Counted from the first letter of the stretch, positions 1-21,971 are shown. The stretch: 64,000 nt of DNA from Dirofilaria immitis (GCA_024305405.1 JAKNDB010000079.1:1484001-1548000), one strand, 5' to 3'. Program-made: numbers and translations. The notes: generated from the letters alone by a model not told the origin.

Positions 1-448
1 CATTAAAATCAAAAAAAAATCAATTTTTTTAAAATGAGAGATAATGCATAAATTGAAGTAGAAATTTTTGAATTCATTATAATCGGCGCATAAGCCCATA
101 TTTCGATAGCATTCGTTCTTTTTTGTTTCGATGACGTATGATATGACATTATTATCTTGCATAACATTGCCGACTTATATCAAAATCTTGCATAAAAATT
201 GCAATTTAGTATTAATCAAAAATAGTCGTGATAACACTATCAGTTAATGATAATCGCTCATCAATATCTTGTACAAATACCGTTGTTTAATAATTAATCA
301 AAAACGATTTTATTAATTTGCAAGATTGAATTATTGCTTAAATTAATTATTTTGTTTTAAATATATCGGATTTTTGTGTCCGAAGAATTAATCACTTATT
401 TTGGAAATTCCGAATTAATATATTTTTTGGAAATTTTATTCTTTTCAG

Positions 449-562
449 ATAGTACACAATTATGGTCATGGTGGACATGGTTTAACTTTAAGTTGGGGTT
501 GTGCTGAAACAGTTGCTGATCTTATCGTAGGCAAGCATAGTAGAAGTAATAGTCATGGATAG
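449..562 (+). CDS. D-amino-acid oxidase, last exon only (partial)
   Basis: Final exon of a FAD-dependent D-amino-acid or D-aspartate oxidase, which oxidatively deaminates D-amino acids to 2-oxo acids, ammonia and hydrogen peroxide. The exon follows a good acceptor (cttttcag, ending at 448) and encodes 37 residues ending in TAG. It contains the signature IVHNYGHGGHGLTLSWGCAE, which matches the family's conserved C-terminal block (NYGHGG..L..GCA) that helps bind FAD. The tail after the signature ends SNSHG, with no peroxisomal SKL-type tripeptide, unlike many animal homologues. I could not identify further exons in positions 1-448, so the rest of the gene lies upstream of the window. Assignment between D-amino-acid and D-aspartate oxidase is not possible from this exon. 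Confidence 0.85.
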   Translation: MVHNYGHGGHGLTLSWGCAETVADLIVGKHSRSNSHG

Positions 563-1586
563 GCATTATTAATCGATGATATTTGTACATTCCATATTGC
601 TATTGTTATTATTGTTGTATTTTAATGAGATGTTTTATCTAATGAAAATGGTCAGTTTCAAGTAATAAAAGTTGAAATTTTTATGAAATCTTTTGGAAAA
701 ATGAAATAATAGAGAAGAAAAGAAAAGAAAAAAGGAGTAGATTAATACAATTACAAATTCTTCTCAATACTTGTCTTCCTTTTGTACATGAAAATCATAT
801 GTATGCATTAAAAAATAACTTAAAATGGTAGTTGAGATAAATAAAATAAAAAAATATCAAAAAGAGACAATCATTTAAAGGAATTAAAGAGTGATGAGGA
901 AAGAAAAATTATAATGATGAAACGAATTTAATGAAGAGAATTTACAAAAATATGTTTAAAAAGAAATTTTATGATGAGCATATTTGAAAAATGTCATCTC
1001 TATATATTTTTCTTATGGTTTATTATATTTTATGACAATGATAAACTAATAATTTAAATGTAACAATATGTTTTGCATATTTCTCATTTGGCAAATGTTC
1101 GTTGGTGTGATATGTTAGAACTATTGGAAATACCAGATCAGCATTTGCTTCTAACGATAATAATTGACAAATTTTGCTACTAAAGTGATTAAAATTGTAA
1201 TTTTAATTATAATTTTCTTTTAAAAAAATTATTGATATCAACCAAAGATAAGTGCTATGTTTAAATTTTTATGATTTTTTTTCTTTGAGGAGGTTTTTAA
1301 AATTATATGTTATCATTAACTTGAAAAATATAACATCACACTATTATAGGTATTGCTATCATTATTATTACTACTGTTATTAACGTTATAATTGCCATTA
1401 CAATTTATTATTATTATCGTTATCATTTTAAGCTATAAAATATTATATTGCTGTTTTGATTTTTTTTCTACAGGAAATATTGAAACCTTTTGGATAATAT
1501 AAATATGATACGCTTGAATAATGAATGGAATATAATTAATCAGTTGTAAAATCGTCGATCATGAATAATATATGACAATTTTTGCA
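563..1586. other. 3' flank and intergenic region before URI1
   Basis: AT-rich spacer after the oxidase stop codon. It holds purine-rich and ATT/ATC-rich low-complexity stretches (for example 1355-1430). No reading frame with recognisable coding content was found on either strand. Confidence 0.6.
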
Positions 1587-1589
1587 GCA
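1578..1589 (+). promoter_or_regulatory. Putative trans-splice acceptor for the URI1 transcript
   Basis: The sequence caatttttgcag ends at 1587, two bases before the ATG at 1590. A consensus nematode acceptor so close to a start codon, with no supportable upstream coding exon, is what an SL1 trans-splice site looks like. Inferred from sequence only. Confidence 0.5.
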
Positions 1590-4500
1590 ATGGATAGGGT
1601 GAATAATTCTTATGATTGTATTGAAACGACAAAATTGTCTCGACTGAAGGAAACGATTGATAAGGTTTTATTTTATTAAAATATTTTTGAAGAAAATTGC
1701 AAAAATCAATTTTTGATTTTAATACAAAGAGACTCAAATGTTCAAATACAAAATTCCGGATATTATCATTAAAATAGGAAAATGGGCCAATGATTTAATT
1801 AAAAGTGCTAAGAAATTTGCTTTGTTGGCTATTCCATTATTATAATTATCTCTTTGTTTGCTATGATATTTATCTTGAAGTTCAGTTAGATGTGAACATA
1901 TTTCGTCTTCCTAAAAGATTGATGGTTTGAATCTTGTTAATACTTTATCAAGCTTATTAATAAATTACTGGAAATTGTTAATGCTAATCTTTAATTACCT
2001 AGCATTTTGGTTTTTAAACATCTATTCAAAATATAATTTTCTGACGTTGTATAATATTCATAGTAATTCTTAGAATCTGTCATGATTGGATTTGATGGGA
2101 ACGCAGAAAGTCGTTTTACTATTGCATTTACCAATTGAAATTTGATTGTTAATTAATTTAAAAAAAAAAAAGCAAACTTTAAAATTCGTTTTTTCAGGAA
2201 ATAATATTTTGTGATACAGAAATAGCAAAACGAAAAGAAGAAATCGAAAATTACAAGAAGTTACAAAAACGTCTTGAGGATCTTCCAAAGAAACTTACGC
2301 ATAATGTTAATGTAAAGATATTTTTCTCGTATCTTTTATTCTAATAATAAATTGCTAGGTTTTCGGAAAGATGTAACATACGTGAACAATAATTTTATCA
2401 AATTCTATGTTATATGTTATTAACAACATATTAAATTACTGCTTGAATTTTTTTCATTCTTTCTGTTATATTAATACTTCGAATTTTATAAATTTTTTGA
2501 ATTTTAGATTCCACTGGGTAAAGTAGGTTTTATGCCTGGTCGTTTGGTGCATACTAATGAAGTAATGGTTTTACTTGGTGATAATTATTTCGCAGTATGT
2601 TCATGCTTTCATGCTTGTGAAATTATTGAACGTCGAATATCTTGTTAGTTTATTTATCTTGAAATAGGTCATTATTAAGAAAATGATAATTTTTGATCAT
2701 TGTTTAGTTATGAACTTACTCCATGATTATTTTTTAAATAATGCAAATTAAGTTCTGAGATTAAGAGTTTCTGGTAATATGCTGAAATACTTGTTGTTCA
2801 TTATCAGATAACGAAAAGGAAATTCATTGGGTAGGTCCATTTTAAAATTCATTTTCAATTAAAAATTATCATTTTTCAGTTATCCAAAAGAATATAAATG
2901 ATTTTGAAGAACAAAAGAAAAGTGCTGTAACACGAATGAAATTTGGTAATGAATTGTTTGATTTGGTACGCCGTTTCAAAATAATTTTTAATATTAAGGA
3001 TTTTATTAATAAATTCTTGCGTCACCAAGTAATGCTAGAGAAAAGTTGTATGATTATCGACATCTTGATAATTTTGTTCCTAATAGTCTGATATTATACA
3101 TAATCTTATAATGAATAATCTATGTGATCTGATGACGGAATTTTGTCATATACACAAATAGCTAATTTAATTAAAGTCTCCATAGTATTTTCCTTTTAAT
3201 TTCTAATTTTTGCTGAAAGGATTTTGTACAATATTATTTGTAATTTATTTGGAGGAAAGCAAACAATTTGAAATACGGGAACCATTTGATGAGGCAAAAT
3301 ATGAAGAAGAAAAGATATGTAAGTTTTGATCAATTCTATGAAAATAATTATCTCTGATTGCATTATTATCTAACATTTTGTATGAAATGAAAAACTTCGC
3401 ACATTTTATATGAACTTTATATAGAAGTAGTTGAAAATCGCTTTTCTAACCAAATATATGATACAATATCGTGAATTACTATTGGACTCTCTTTTTATGA
3501 CGTTTTAGTGAGACGTATGCGCAAGACGTATCATTTACAACAAGAGAAACAAGAAGAAAATGTAATGTTGAGGTAAATAATTATTTATTAAGATTAAGCT
3601 ATCATTATTCGTTAATACAATTTTCTTACTGAAGAAGTTTTGAAATTATTTTCATTTTATATTTAAAGTTGAAAAAATTTCTGTTTCAGGAAGACTTCGA
3701 ACAAAAAATGAAAGACCGAAGGACATAAAAGATGCGAATGAGAATATCAACGAATTAACAAAGTAAGTGTTTACAAAATTGTCGTTTCTTCTCCCTCATG
3801 TAGTGATAATTTTAAAGTTGTTTTTGCTATTGTATATTGTTTTTTTTTTGAATTTCTTCTTGCTTAATTTATACGTTATTTACTTCAGTTAATTGAAGCT
3901 TTCTTTAGTAGTTTAATGATTATTTTTTCAGTAATTATCGCTTTAATTTTTTCTAGCGACCAGTATTTATGCGGCAAAATAGATGAAAAGTTGGTTGAAG
4001 TCGAAGATTATGATGAAAAAATTACCGAAGTACATGATGAGAAAGTAAAGTCTAAAGAATTTGGTGAAAAATCCAAAATTTTTCTGAGGTCTTTTTTTCC
4101 TTATCTTTTGCAAATTAATTTTTATAAAATAATCCATCTATAATTGCAGATGAGAATATTTTGTTTTTTTCTAATGTTATGGTCATTTATAGTTGTTTTT
4201 TAATTTTTAAATTGTCTTTTATTGGAATTAAGTGCAGGAAATACTTTTGAAATTTAGGATTATCAGAAACTGCTGGAAAGATTGGATGAGCTTGAAAGAC
4301 AGGAAGAAGAGGCATGTGAGTTAGAAACTGATTATAGGTGAGTTGTTTATAATTTGGAACAATGATAATGTATTTATTATTCATATAATCGACTTTTATT
4401 TTATTTAAATTTCGAATTGTATCGCATAATTATACTGGAATAGTTATGTTTTTACAGTGTAATGCAGGGAACAAGTAATGCAAGCTTATATTTAATGCAA

Positions 4501-5709
4501 ATTGCATGCATTGTTGAGGAATGAAACTTAACCATTAGGGAATATACCTTTTAGTTTCCTCATTGCTTCTTAAACTTGATTAGCAGTAGTGCTACTTGAG
4601 CATCACTGTGATGAAAAGGAAAATAAAATATTTAATCTATTGCTACTTCATTTAAGTTTGAATGCTTGTATATCTTTTGATAATATATATTTTGGCCAGA
4701 GTTAATTTGCTTAAATCATTTAATTTATTAAATCTCTTAATTTATAACTTTAGTTTTTTAAATAATATTTTCAGCAGTAGTCTTGATTCAGATGATTTTC
4801 CTTGAAAAATAAGGAAGCTATAGCTGATAATAATTTATCGAAAGAGATACGAGAAGAGAAAGAAATAGAAACGATGCATAATGGAAAGGGAAGCATTAAT
4901 CAATCAGTATTGAAAGAAGCAAATAATAAATCTCAAAAATTACGACGTACAGTTCGTTTCAAGAGTGAAGATGAAGCATACTCAGCTAATACAACACCCA
5001 CTTCATCAAATGCAGAAACACCGTTGCATGAAAATGAACCGAAAATAGTAATTAAACTTTGTTGATGTTAATTTCCAAAAATTATTTATTATATTAATTG
5101 AATCTCTAATTTCCAAAAATTATTGCTATATTAGTCATGTCGTTTCCCGTAAACTTTAGTAATTAAATAACTTTATCTTAATTGCATTTAAATAACAGGC
5201 AAAGATCTTTGTATTATATTTGAGAATTTTTGTTGTTGAAATTTTTAAAAATATTTGCAGATTATAAATGAAGATCCACGTTTCTCATATACTTTGCCAC
5301 GTTCTATTTTGCGTAATTTTAATGAAAAATCACCAGTTGATGTCGATGCTTTAGCTGCTGTTGAATCAGAAAATCGGAGAGAGATTTTACTGATTTCTGA
5401 ACAGGTAAATATGTTATCGGTATACTCTTAAAAAGATTTTAGTAATTTTCCAATTAAATCTTATATTATTGAATATTGTAAGTAATGAAATTCATATGAT
5501 GTTTTTTATCAGATCATTTTCACGTAAATTTGATAACATATTTGGGAATGTTTGTTTCATTCTAGACATTCACGGGTAAAGTAATGGAGAGATATCCACT
5601 TACTGATAATGATGCAAGCAACGAATCAATACCAGTTATAATGCCTTCAACGGATGGTTCACCTCGACGGGTTTCACGTTTTAAGATGTCACGCGCGCAT
5701 CTTGATTAG
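1590..5709 (+). CDS. uri-1: URI1-like unconventional prefoldin RPB5 interactor
   Basis: Prefoldin-type chaperone subunit; family members bind RNA polymerase II subunit RPB5 in an R2TP/prefoldin-like complex and act in cytoplasm and nucleus. Twelve exons can be placed: 1590-1664, 2198-2311, 2508-2643, 2880-2965, 3255-3318, 3509-3572, 3694-3762, 3957-4044, 4258-4337, 4775-5047, 5261-5404, 5566-5709, about 445 residues. The N-terminal coiled coil (SRLKETIDK, then [17 protein letters not shown]) is followed by the family hallmark [20 protein letters not shown]. Later come the Leu/Glu-rich [10 protein letters not shown] helix and the C-terminal block around [16 protein letters not shown], similar to the end of human URI1. 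Phases agree at all junctions except inside exon 10: around 4797-4802 a one-base insertion is needed to join the SSSLDSDDF reading to the long downstream frame. Acceptors of exons 5 and 7 are weaker guesses. Confidence 0.85.
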
Positions 5710-7509
5710 CTATATCATTTTATTGTTAGTTGTGTAACAAATTTCTGTAACCGTTTGGTTTTTGAAGTGTAAATAAGTTAAAATGATATTTTTCTTTAAA
5801 CAGCCAGCATACAAACTTCAATACAAATCGTATACCATACTAATATTCGTGAATTCAAAAATCTGCGTAATTAATTTTAACCCTCGAATGATAAAAATAA
5901 ATATTACTGAAAATTGATTAGATGGAATTTTATTTTACTTCCCAGCCATAGTATATTTCAAATACTTTATCATTTCAAGTGGTAAATTGAAAATTTTGAC
6001 TAAATTTTTGCCCGCTCCACTGATATTCAATATAAATATTCCGAGAGTTGATACCGAAATTTAAGTTCAAATATCAGGAAAAAAAAATCATATTCAAAAT
6101 TCCCTTTCGCTCATTAAATTTGGTCTTATTCCACTTCTATAACTGCTACGAAAACTGAGCCACCGAGAAAAATCAGTTAATCATTTCGGTATATTATCGT
6201 TATTATGTTCACGTCGTTGATTGCATGGCTGTTTCATTTTAAATTGATTAAATTTTTTGAAGTTTGATCATCAATTTTCATTCATCCTATTCAATTTACT
6301 CTAAATAGTTGTTGTTATAATTCAGGCTACATATTATAGTCATTGATAATAATATCGTCTTCTCAAGTTTGTTTTTTCTTTTAATATTAAAAAATATTTC
6401 ACTTATTGATTCAGTTTAGATCATTTCTGATACTACCAGCTTTATCACATATAGTGCATATTTTTGCGTAATATTCACATTTTAGTGTTTTATATAAGAT
6501 GTGTTTATATTATTGTTTACCATCCCATCATAATATCGTGAAATCGACTTTCCAGAATTAATTTCATTAATGAAGCAATTCATATACGACAAAGTTAAAA
6601 CAGATTAACCGAAATGAGATAACAAAAAGAAAGAAAAGAGTAAAATTATGTAAGTAGCAATAATGAAAAAAAAATTTAAATATAAAAAGAAAATGGAAAA
6701 GAAATAACACTTTAAGAGATCACGCAACAATAACTCACTAGACATTTTCAAAGACACTGTTTTATTTACAGTATGGGAAAGTTATGTTACGTTAGCGTTA
6801 CGTCAAATAAAGTTATATTATACGATAGATTCCTAATATTTTGGAGAGTATCGGTTAGTCCCTTCGATATGTGGATTTAATCTTTTATAGTAAAGCTCAT
6901 TTTACCAACTGAATTTTCTAAAGTTTTCCTAACATTTCGTTAGAAGTTACATTTCAAAAATGAAGAAAAATTGGAAAATATTTTTATATTTTTGAGGTAA
7001 ATCTTTTGCGATATTTCTTGATATTTATCATTGAAATAGATAATATATTTAAATATTTCATATTAAATAATTAGTATATTTAAATATTTCATGTCAAATG
7101 ATTTTTTATTCAATTTTAGCAATTTTCAGATAAAATTTAGATTTTATTTGAAATTTTCCAAATTTCATCTAAATTTTATCATTAGGAAAAACAGATAAAA
7201 TAAATGTATTCTTAAATTCATAAAAGATTATCACTAACTATTGGGATTTAACTAGGAATAAATGGAAATTGGAAAAAAAGACGAGAAAAATCATAAAAAC
7301 AATAGACTGATAAAAATTCGAAAATTTCGGCCTAGAAAATATATGTATATATACATATGCATAAATGTATAAACAAATAAAAACTACAATTATATTATTT
7401 TTTTTTGTAAATTGATAATAAAATTACGAAAGCTTTATAAAAGGCAAAGGAAGAGAAGAAAAAGAAAAAGAAGAAGTGATAGGAAGATCATTTACTGGAA
7501 TGATAAGTA
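5710..7509. other. Convergent intergenic region between URI1 and Rab27
   Basis: 3' flanks of two convergent genes. AT-rich, with several A-rich runs and degenerate internal repeats near 7020-7200 (atatttaaatatttcat twice; aaattttagat-like segments). No coding signal seen. Confidence 0.6.
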
Positions 7510-11415
<3,906 letters not shown>

Positions 11416-11509
11416 TTATTTTTCTGCTGAACTAATCCAGCAACTACAATTTACCAAAAATAAAAACAAACAATAATAAATAAACTAATTAATAAATATA
11501 TATATATAC

Positions 11510-12230
11510 TTGTTTTGATGATACTTAAAATAAATAAAAACAAATAATAAACGCTATTATGTATATAAATAAATAATAGTAAGAATTGAAATATAATTTA
11601 ATAGAATAAAATAAGCAATTAAGTTAAAAATAAAGTAAAATTACAAATGATAAGAATTATATAAATATTATTAAAAATTCAAATAAAAAACAATTATCAA
11701 GTAATAAATATATAAAATGGATACATAAATATTAAGAATTTGAATAAAATTAAACGAAAGAAAATAAGTAATTAAGTAAGAGATTAAAGTAAAATCACAA
11801 TAAGCATTATATAAAACATATAGGTATAGACATATAAATTTTTAAGAATTGAAATGAAACTAAGCGATAGAAAATAATTAAATAATAGATATATAGATAT
11901 AGATATATAAAATATTTACAAAAATTAATATGAAACTAAACGAAGAGATATAGAGGTATAGATATATAAAATATTTATAAAGAAATGAGATGAAACTAAG
12001 CGATAGAAAATAATTAAATAATAGATATATAGGTATAGATATATATAAAATATTTATAATAGAGAGATATAGAGGTATAGATATATAAAATATTTACAAA
12101 ACTGATATGAAACTAAACGAAAGAAAATAAGTAATTAAGTAATAGATAAATATAGAGGTATAGATATATAAAATATTTATAAAGAAATGAGATGAAACTA
12201 AATGGAAGAAAATAAATAATTAAGTAAAAG
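11510..12230. repeat. Degenerate AT-rich minisatellite upstream of Rab27
   Basis: Interrupted tandem arrangement built from recurring strings such as ggtatagatatataaaatattta, aaatgagatgaaactaa and gaaaataattaaataatag. The block tagatatataaaatattta recurs at least five times between about 11890 and 12180. Units vary in length and order, so this is an old, diverged satellite immediately 5' of the Rab27 start codon. Confidence 0.75.
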
Positions 12231-13852
12231 AAAATGATTAAATTAAGTATTTTTCATTCCTCTCTTTGTTTATCAATAACCAATACACATATATACATCG
12301 ATTTGTCAATAAAAAAAAAAAAAAGAGGGAGAGAGAGAAAGAGAGAGAGAAAAGGGAGAGAATATTGGATGTTAACAAAGTAATAGTATCCGTGATGTGT
12401 TGTTAGCTTTGGCTATTCGTCAGTTAGTAATAACAATATCATTCATGAAAGTATATAGAAACAGAAGCTTTTCTCGTCTTCGCAGCTTTCAATTTTGGCT
12501 TTTTTTCCTCCCATTTCTCTTCCTTTTAAGCCTAAGCCTAGGCTTATTTTGTATCTAGTTCTAAGCTTTATGCTCTATCAATTCTCACTCATGCGTACAT
12601 ATATGCATATATATATATATATATATACGTAAATTAATGTTATGTGCATATGTATATACCCTACTTCCTCATAATATATTAGCTAATTTAACTGTTCTGG
12701 GTTTGTTTATTACTCATATTTGCTAAAAGCTTTACAGTATTTCTTCTTAACATGAAGTTAATATCAATAATAACATTGATAATAACAATAATAATAATAT
12801 CAGTTTCATTTAAAAAAATAATCTAAAATAAAAAAAAGAAAAATTGTTATATTTTTATTGAATCTTCAAAAAGAAATTCAATTTTCAGCTTTTCAATATT
12901 ATGACGAAATTTGATTATCTATTTTTAATTACATTCACGTCATCCATTCTCGAAAAAAAAGATCCTTTAGATAGAAAGAAAACAAAAAAGGAAAAATTAT
13001 TTCTTTTTCTTTTTTAATTTTCGCAGTGAACAAGTAGCATCACCAATGCGAATTGCGATTTTACTGAATAATATTATTAATAATACGACGATTCCTAATA
13101 TTTCTCAATACAACGCTCTTTTTTATAACATAAGTACTTGAAAGAAGAAAGAAAAAAAATTATTCTTTCATAAAATATTTTTAAAAAGTTTAAAATTCTT
13201 CAAGACTTTCAAAAAAAAGTAAAATTTCTTTAGAATTCAGAAAAAAAAGAATAACTTGAATAATACTAACAATTGCATAAAAATTCTGTTGCTAATATAA
13301 TAAAAATAATTCATAAATTATAATTTAGTACATTTATTCCTATTAATAGATCAACTTCAAAATGATTTTATGATAATAAGCTTCATTTATCAGCTTACAT
13401 AATACTATTATTAGCATACAATTATGTTATAACCAAAAAGAAGTATACTGTACTATCGCATATAATAATTGAATGAGATTTTCTTAATTTTACAAAATTT
13501 GATTGAAAGTTATTGTGCATTTTTATTATTAATATAATATTGCTATGCAGAAGAAAGACTTTTTTTTGCTTATAATTTAATCATTAACATATCATGTGTT
13601 CTCAACAATTAGCTTCTCAATGCTTTATATAAATTATTTATTTATACATATGTGCACATCATAGGACAGCTTAATTAATCCTACTGATAATATGCTAACA
13701 TTTATCAACAGTCAGTACTTTTATCAACAGTTGAACATGACAATTTCTAGTTATTAACAAAAATCAATAAAATATTAGCAGCTATTCAACATTCAAATTA
13801 CATGGTTATTATCATGAATTAAACAAAACATACAGTCAGCTGACAACTAATA
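12231..13852. other. Intergenic region between Rab27 and the MFSD13A-like gene
   Basis: Holds a GA-rich microsatellite (about 12325-12360), a TA microsatellite (about 12609-12627) and otherwise AT-rich sequence. It combines the Rab27 upstream region and the MFSD13A 3' flank. No coding signal seen. Confidence 0.6.
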
Positions 13853-16800
13853 CTATATAAAAGTGTCACTTTTAGGATTTTTTACTGCGCATCTTAAGGC
13901 AAACGAATAAAAAATTAGAAATTGAACAGCACTAATTACCAGAGTTGTCGAACAGACGATATAAAACATACCATCAATGAGTTCCAAGCTAGCCAAATTA
14001 CTCGTTTGATATTCCTAAATTATTTGAAAAATTAAGAAAAAAATTTTATGAAATTTCGAAATAGTGCAAGCTTTTGCTTTCAAATTAATATGTATAATGG
14101 AAATGCTTTAAAATATGAATATAAAATACCTTGTACTTGTATTAATTCATTAGATTGCTTAGCATTTGCTATTTTGCCTACTATATTACATTTATTTTAC
14201 ATCTAGACGCTACTTGTTGTATTTGTGTTTAACACAATGAATAAAACGAATTACATTGGAAAATCGTATTAAATTGAAAATTTGCATTGAAACTGTGATT
14301 AACGATAAAAACGTAAAAGTCAAAAAATATAAAAGAAGAACTTTTACCTTATAACCACAATGATTAAGAATCACTACAATAATAAAAGGTGCAATAGATT
14401 GAGCTGGTCTGATTAATACAGCGGCTAAACTGTATATAATAGTAGAAATTGGCTTCCTGTAAGTTGTATCTATCAAAAACCAAATATTTCCTCGTCAACA
14501 GTTCACAATTATCAATAACTAAACTGCTTCCTTACTAATCATTATTTAAGAAAAAATAATAAACATGGAAAAAATAAACTTTAAGTTGAAAAAGAACTTA
14601 AAAGAACTTAATATAAAGTGCATGCAATTTTTTACAGTAATGGAGAAAGTTAAAAAAAGGGAGAATTTATCAACATACTGTCTTGAATAGTAAATCAAAT
14701 CTTCGTCGATATAGTCGGCCAACAAAACTTGATATAATGGAGCTATTGAATGAACTAATATGCTGAAAATTAATGAAATTTTTGTCGAACTGTAATCAAA
14801 TGATTTATTAAAAGGATTAAACCTTTATTATAAAACTTTTCGGTTCTAAATACGAAAGAAATTTACGAATGACTGAGATAAAAAATATCCATTTACTCAT
14901 TTGATTTTCATTTAGTAAATATGCAGTTCCATTCGATGATTTGTTCATGACGATGAGTTAAAAAAACGGATGTTTCCATCTATTAAATACCAACGTATTT
15001 CAGTAATAAATAAGGCCTGGTAATACTTTGAACTACTCATCAAATGACAAAGAGCAGTATCATTACTACTGAATATTCATAAAAAATACCTGTCAAAAAA
15101 CATGAATAAAATAATCAAATATGAATGATTATGTCCAAAGATTAGAAGGAACGCAGAAGCGATTATGGAAGTCACGAATGATTTCAGAATAATTGACGTT
15201 GCACCTATCCTAACGATTATTTTACCGCTTAATATTACCAATAGCTGCAATTGCGATGTATAGGAAAGAAAAAATTTTCATTCCTAATCTTTTTTAATTA
15301 AATTAAATTAAATCTGCTGCAAAAAAAGTAAGTACTAACCTGAGGGGTAAGTGTACAAGCCGCATAGAAAAAAGTTATCTTCCAGGATCCTTTTACCATA
15401 ACCTGCTCTGGGATGAGTATTTCTGTAGCAATAGCAGCAAAATTCAAATGAGCGGCTGATCTAGATATAATCATAATACCATTTCGTATTAAAAAGCTAA
15501 AATGATTACTAAATCGCTAGATTTTGTTTATAGATTCAAAACTTTCATAATTTTTAGGAAATTTCAAGCTAAAAAATCTTTGAAGAAGAAAACAAATGAA
15601 CCTGCATGTCTGAAGAAAATATGTTACAGTAATGATTAGAAAATCACGTCTTGTCAATATTTGCTTTGTTATTTTGAAAGCATGCAAAAATTTTCCTTAA
15701 ATTCATCTTGCTGCAATGTTGCTGAAGATGAATCCTCACATATTCCCTTCTTATGATAATTTAATGATCCAGTAACTTTGAAACAAAGCACTGCTAAAAC
15801 AGCAATAACGATACTAATATATTGGAAAATCCAAAAATCCTGAAATCATCTTATTTAATATTATAATAATCTATTAATCCAATAGTATAAACAAAAATTA
15901 AAGTTAAATTTTTGGATACACTTTCCTTAAGTTGTAAAAGTTCCTTTTTATATTTTATATTTGAAATTAGTTGGATTTCTTCGTTGAATGATTAATTAAA
16001 ATGCCAAATATATCAAATGTGTAAAAATAAAACAAAACTTACATTTAGTCCATTTGTTAACTTTTCAGTGACTGGTACGATAATCACAGATAAAAGAATT
16101 GCAAATTGCGAAAATTTCAAAGCTGAAACACGTTCAGATTTACTGCAAGTCGTTTCCGCAAATAAAGCACTCCATGCAACATTTATACAACTGCAAAGGC
16201 TAATAACTACGAAATTAACCGATTATTGGAAATGAAAAATAAGTACCCAATTAATCAATTTAACAATAAATATAATTTAGAAAAAATGAAGAAAACTTCG
16301 GTTTATCTATCGAATGAAGGAAAAAACATAATATAAAAAAATAAATACCTATAGAAAGCATCATAAAAGAAAAGACCAAAAATCAAATGACATCCAGCAA
16401 CATACGATGACGATGAGCCATCCATCTTGTTCCATGGAAACCATAAAATCAAAAAGAAATTGCTAAACAAGGTCCCAAGATTGCTATCACTTTTGTCCGA
16501 CAATGGAACCATGTATTACTAACATCCTGAACGAGAAAAAATTTATCGAAAAAGTTGACAGAATCTTATCATATTATTTATTACTACTTAAAAACATAGC
16601 GATTACGAAACCTTACATTTTATAAATGTTAATAAGTAAATAAGTTGGAATACTATTTAACACACAATAAAAGCAATCATTATTTGATATATTGAATAAT
16701 CAATAAACTGATAGAATAGCTTAAATTTCAGATTTTAAATTTCAGACATCCTATTAAACAGTGCTTACATAATTGAAGAAAAAAAACAGAGAGATTAAAT

Positions 16801-17098
16801 ATTAATAAAGATGACTAATTAAGTGGTATTTAGAATTTCCAAATATAATTAACCTGTTACGATATATACTTCTTATGGTACTTCTTGAATAGCATGAATT
16901 TCTCACCTGAGCATAACCAAATAATGGATCATTGATGGCATTCCAAATAGCAAATAACATTTGTGCCACACCAAACCAAAACTGATCAATTTTGTAAATA
17001 TTTAGGAATATTTTAACATAATAAAACATGAAAAATGTCTGCATTAGACTCATGGCCAATTGACCACAGCATAGAGCACCGTTTATTGTCACAGCCAT
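13853..17098 (-). CDS. MFSD13A/TMEM180-like multipass membrane protein
   Basis: Major-facilitator-fold membrane protein of the MFSD13A (TMEM180) family; the substrate is unknown. Nine minus-strand exons: 16907-17098, 16349-16526, 16043-16190, 15602-15839, 15340-15496, 15090-15244, 14679-14762, 14348-14456, 13853-14014, about 474 residues. Family marks: FGVAQMLFAIWNAINDPLFG near residues 42-61, the loop after WFPW, LFFYDAFY, then HLNF, ADYIDEDL followed by RQKPISTIIYSLAAVLIRP (human has [20 protein letters not shown]), and a last hydrophobic helix near the C-terminus. All exon phases fit except two one-base deficits inside exons. One is in exon 2 (plus-strand A run at about 16451-16455), between LAISF and LILWFPW. 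The other is in exon 4 (about 15686-15694), between DEFKE and KFLHAF. Both lie in A/T runs and look like assembly indels. Divergent from the SMAD gene about 1 kb away. Confidence 0.85.
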
Positions 17099-18065
17099 TT
17101 TCCAATTATGGCCTATCGTATTACCCTATATAGTCTACTGTATCCGTTCAGTTTATATTATATGATGAGTGATACTTGATTTACTGGAATATAGATCTGT
17201 AAGTAAATTAATACAATATATCAAATGATTAATCGAATTATTCTATTATTTTCCTGGAACATCAGAAAAAGATTTGCAAAAAATATATTTTATGACTGAA
17301 ATTACAAAAGTTTTTGCTTTGGTAGATATAGCAAATAAAATCTACATATTATAGAAAGTGATAGCAAATAAAAACAGAAGTAAACAAGCAGACAGAAGTT
17401 AACAAAAAAGAAAAAAATCGAACAAAAAACTGGAGAAATATGATGAAATCAGAGAAAGATAAATACAAAAGGAAGAAGAATTAAACAATAAATAAAAGAA
17501 TTAAAAAGACAAAAATAATAGGAGGAAATGTAAATAGAAATACAAAAGGAAGTAAACAATGATCCTGAAATTTGCGCTGGTCATTGATTTGGGACCGCAT
17601 TATTTTCATATCCATTCGATACATTTTATATTCAGTTTGATGCTGATTTTGGTTTTTTAGTACGATTAGGTCTTTGATTTTATGAACTTTGTGAAGTTTT
17701 AGAACTAATGTTTAGGAAATTTGGAGTTTTAGTCCATTCTGAATTAAATTTTGAATCAAACTTTTTCGAAAAAATTTAATAAATGTTTGCAATATTTAAA
17801 CAATATACCGCTGTTTTTTGTATGATCCTATTTTATTTTTATATGCCTGCTTCGCTGTAATTTTCATCTCTATTTAATGTATTATTCATCTTTATGATGC
17901 TAAAAGGCTTGTATTGCTGTATTTATGATTAAATTATTAGTTTACTTTTATGCATATTTAGTTATGCTAGCAGTTGTGTCATTGTAGTTTTACTGAAGTC
18001 ATTATTTTGTTTATCTTTCGCGTGCAATACTGATTTATCAACTGTATTTCGTATCAATTTTGCAG
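17099..18065. other. Divergent intergenic region, MFSD13A-like to SMAD
   Basis: About 1 kb that should contain both promoters. It has an A-rich stretch (17380-17540) followed by T-rich sequence, and ends in caattttgcag at 18065, a putative trans-splice acceptor 24 bases before the SMAD start codon. Confidence 0.5.
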
Positions 18066-18089
18066 AAGCCTTTCATTAGTTGTTCCATC

Positions 18090-21971
<3,882 letters not shown>

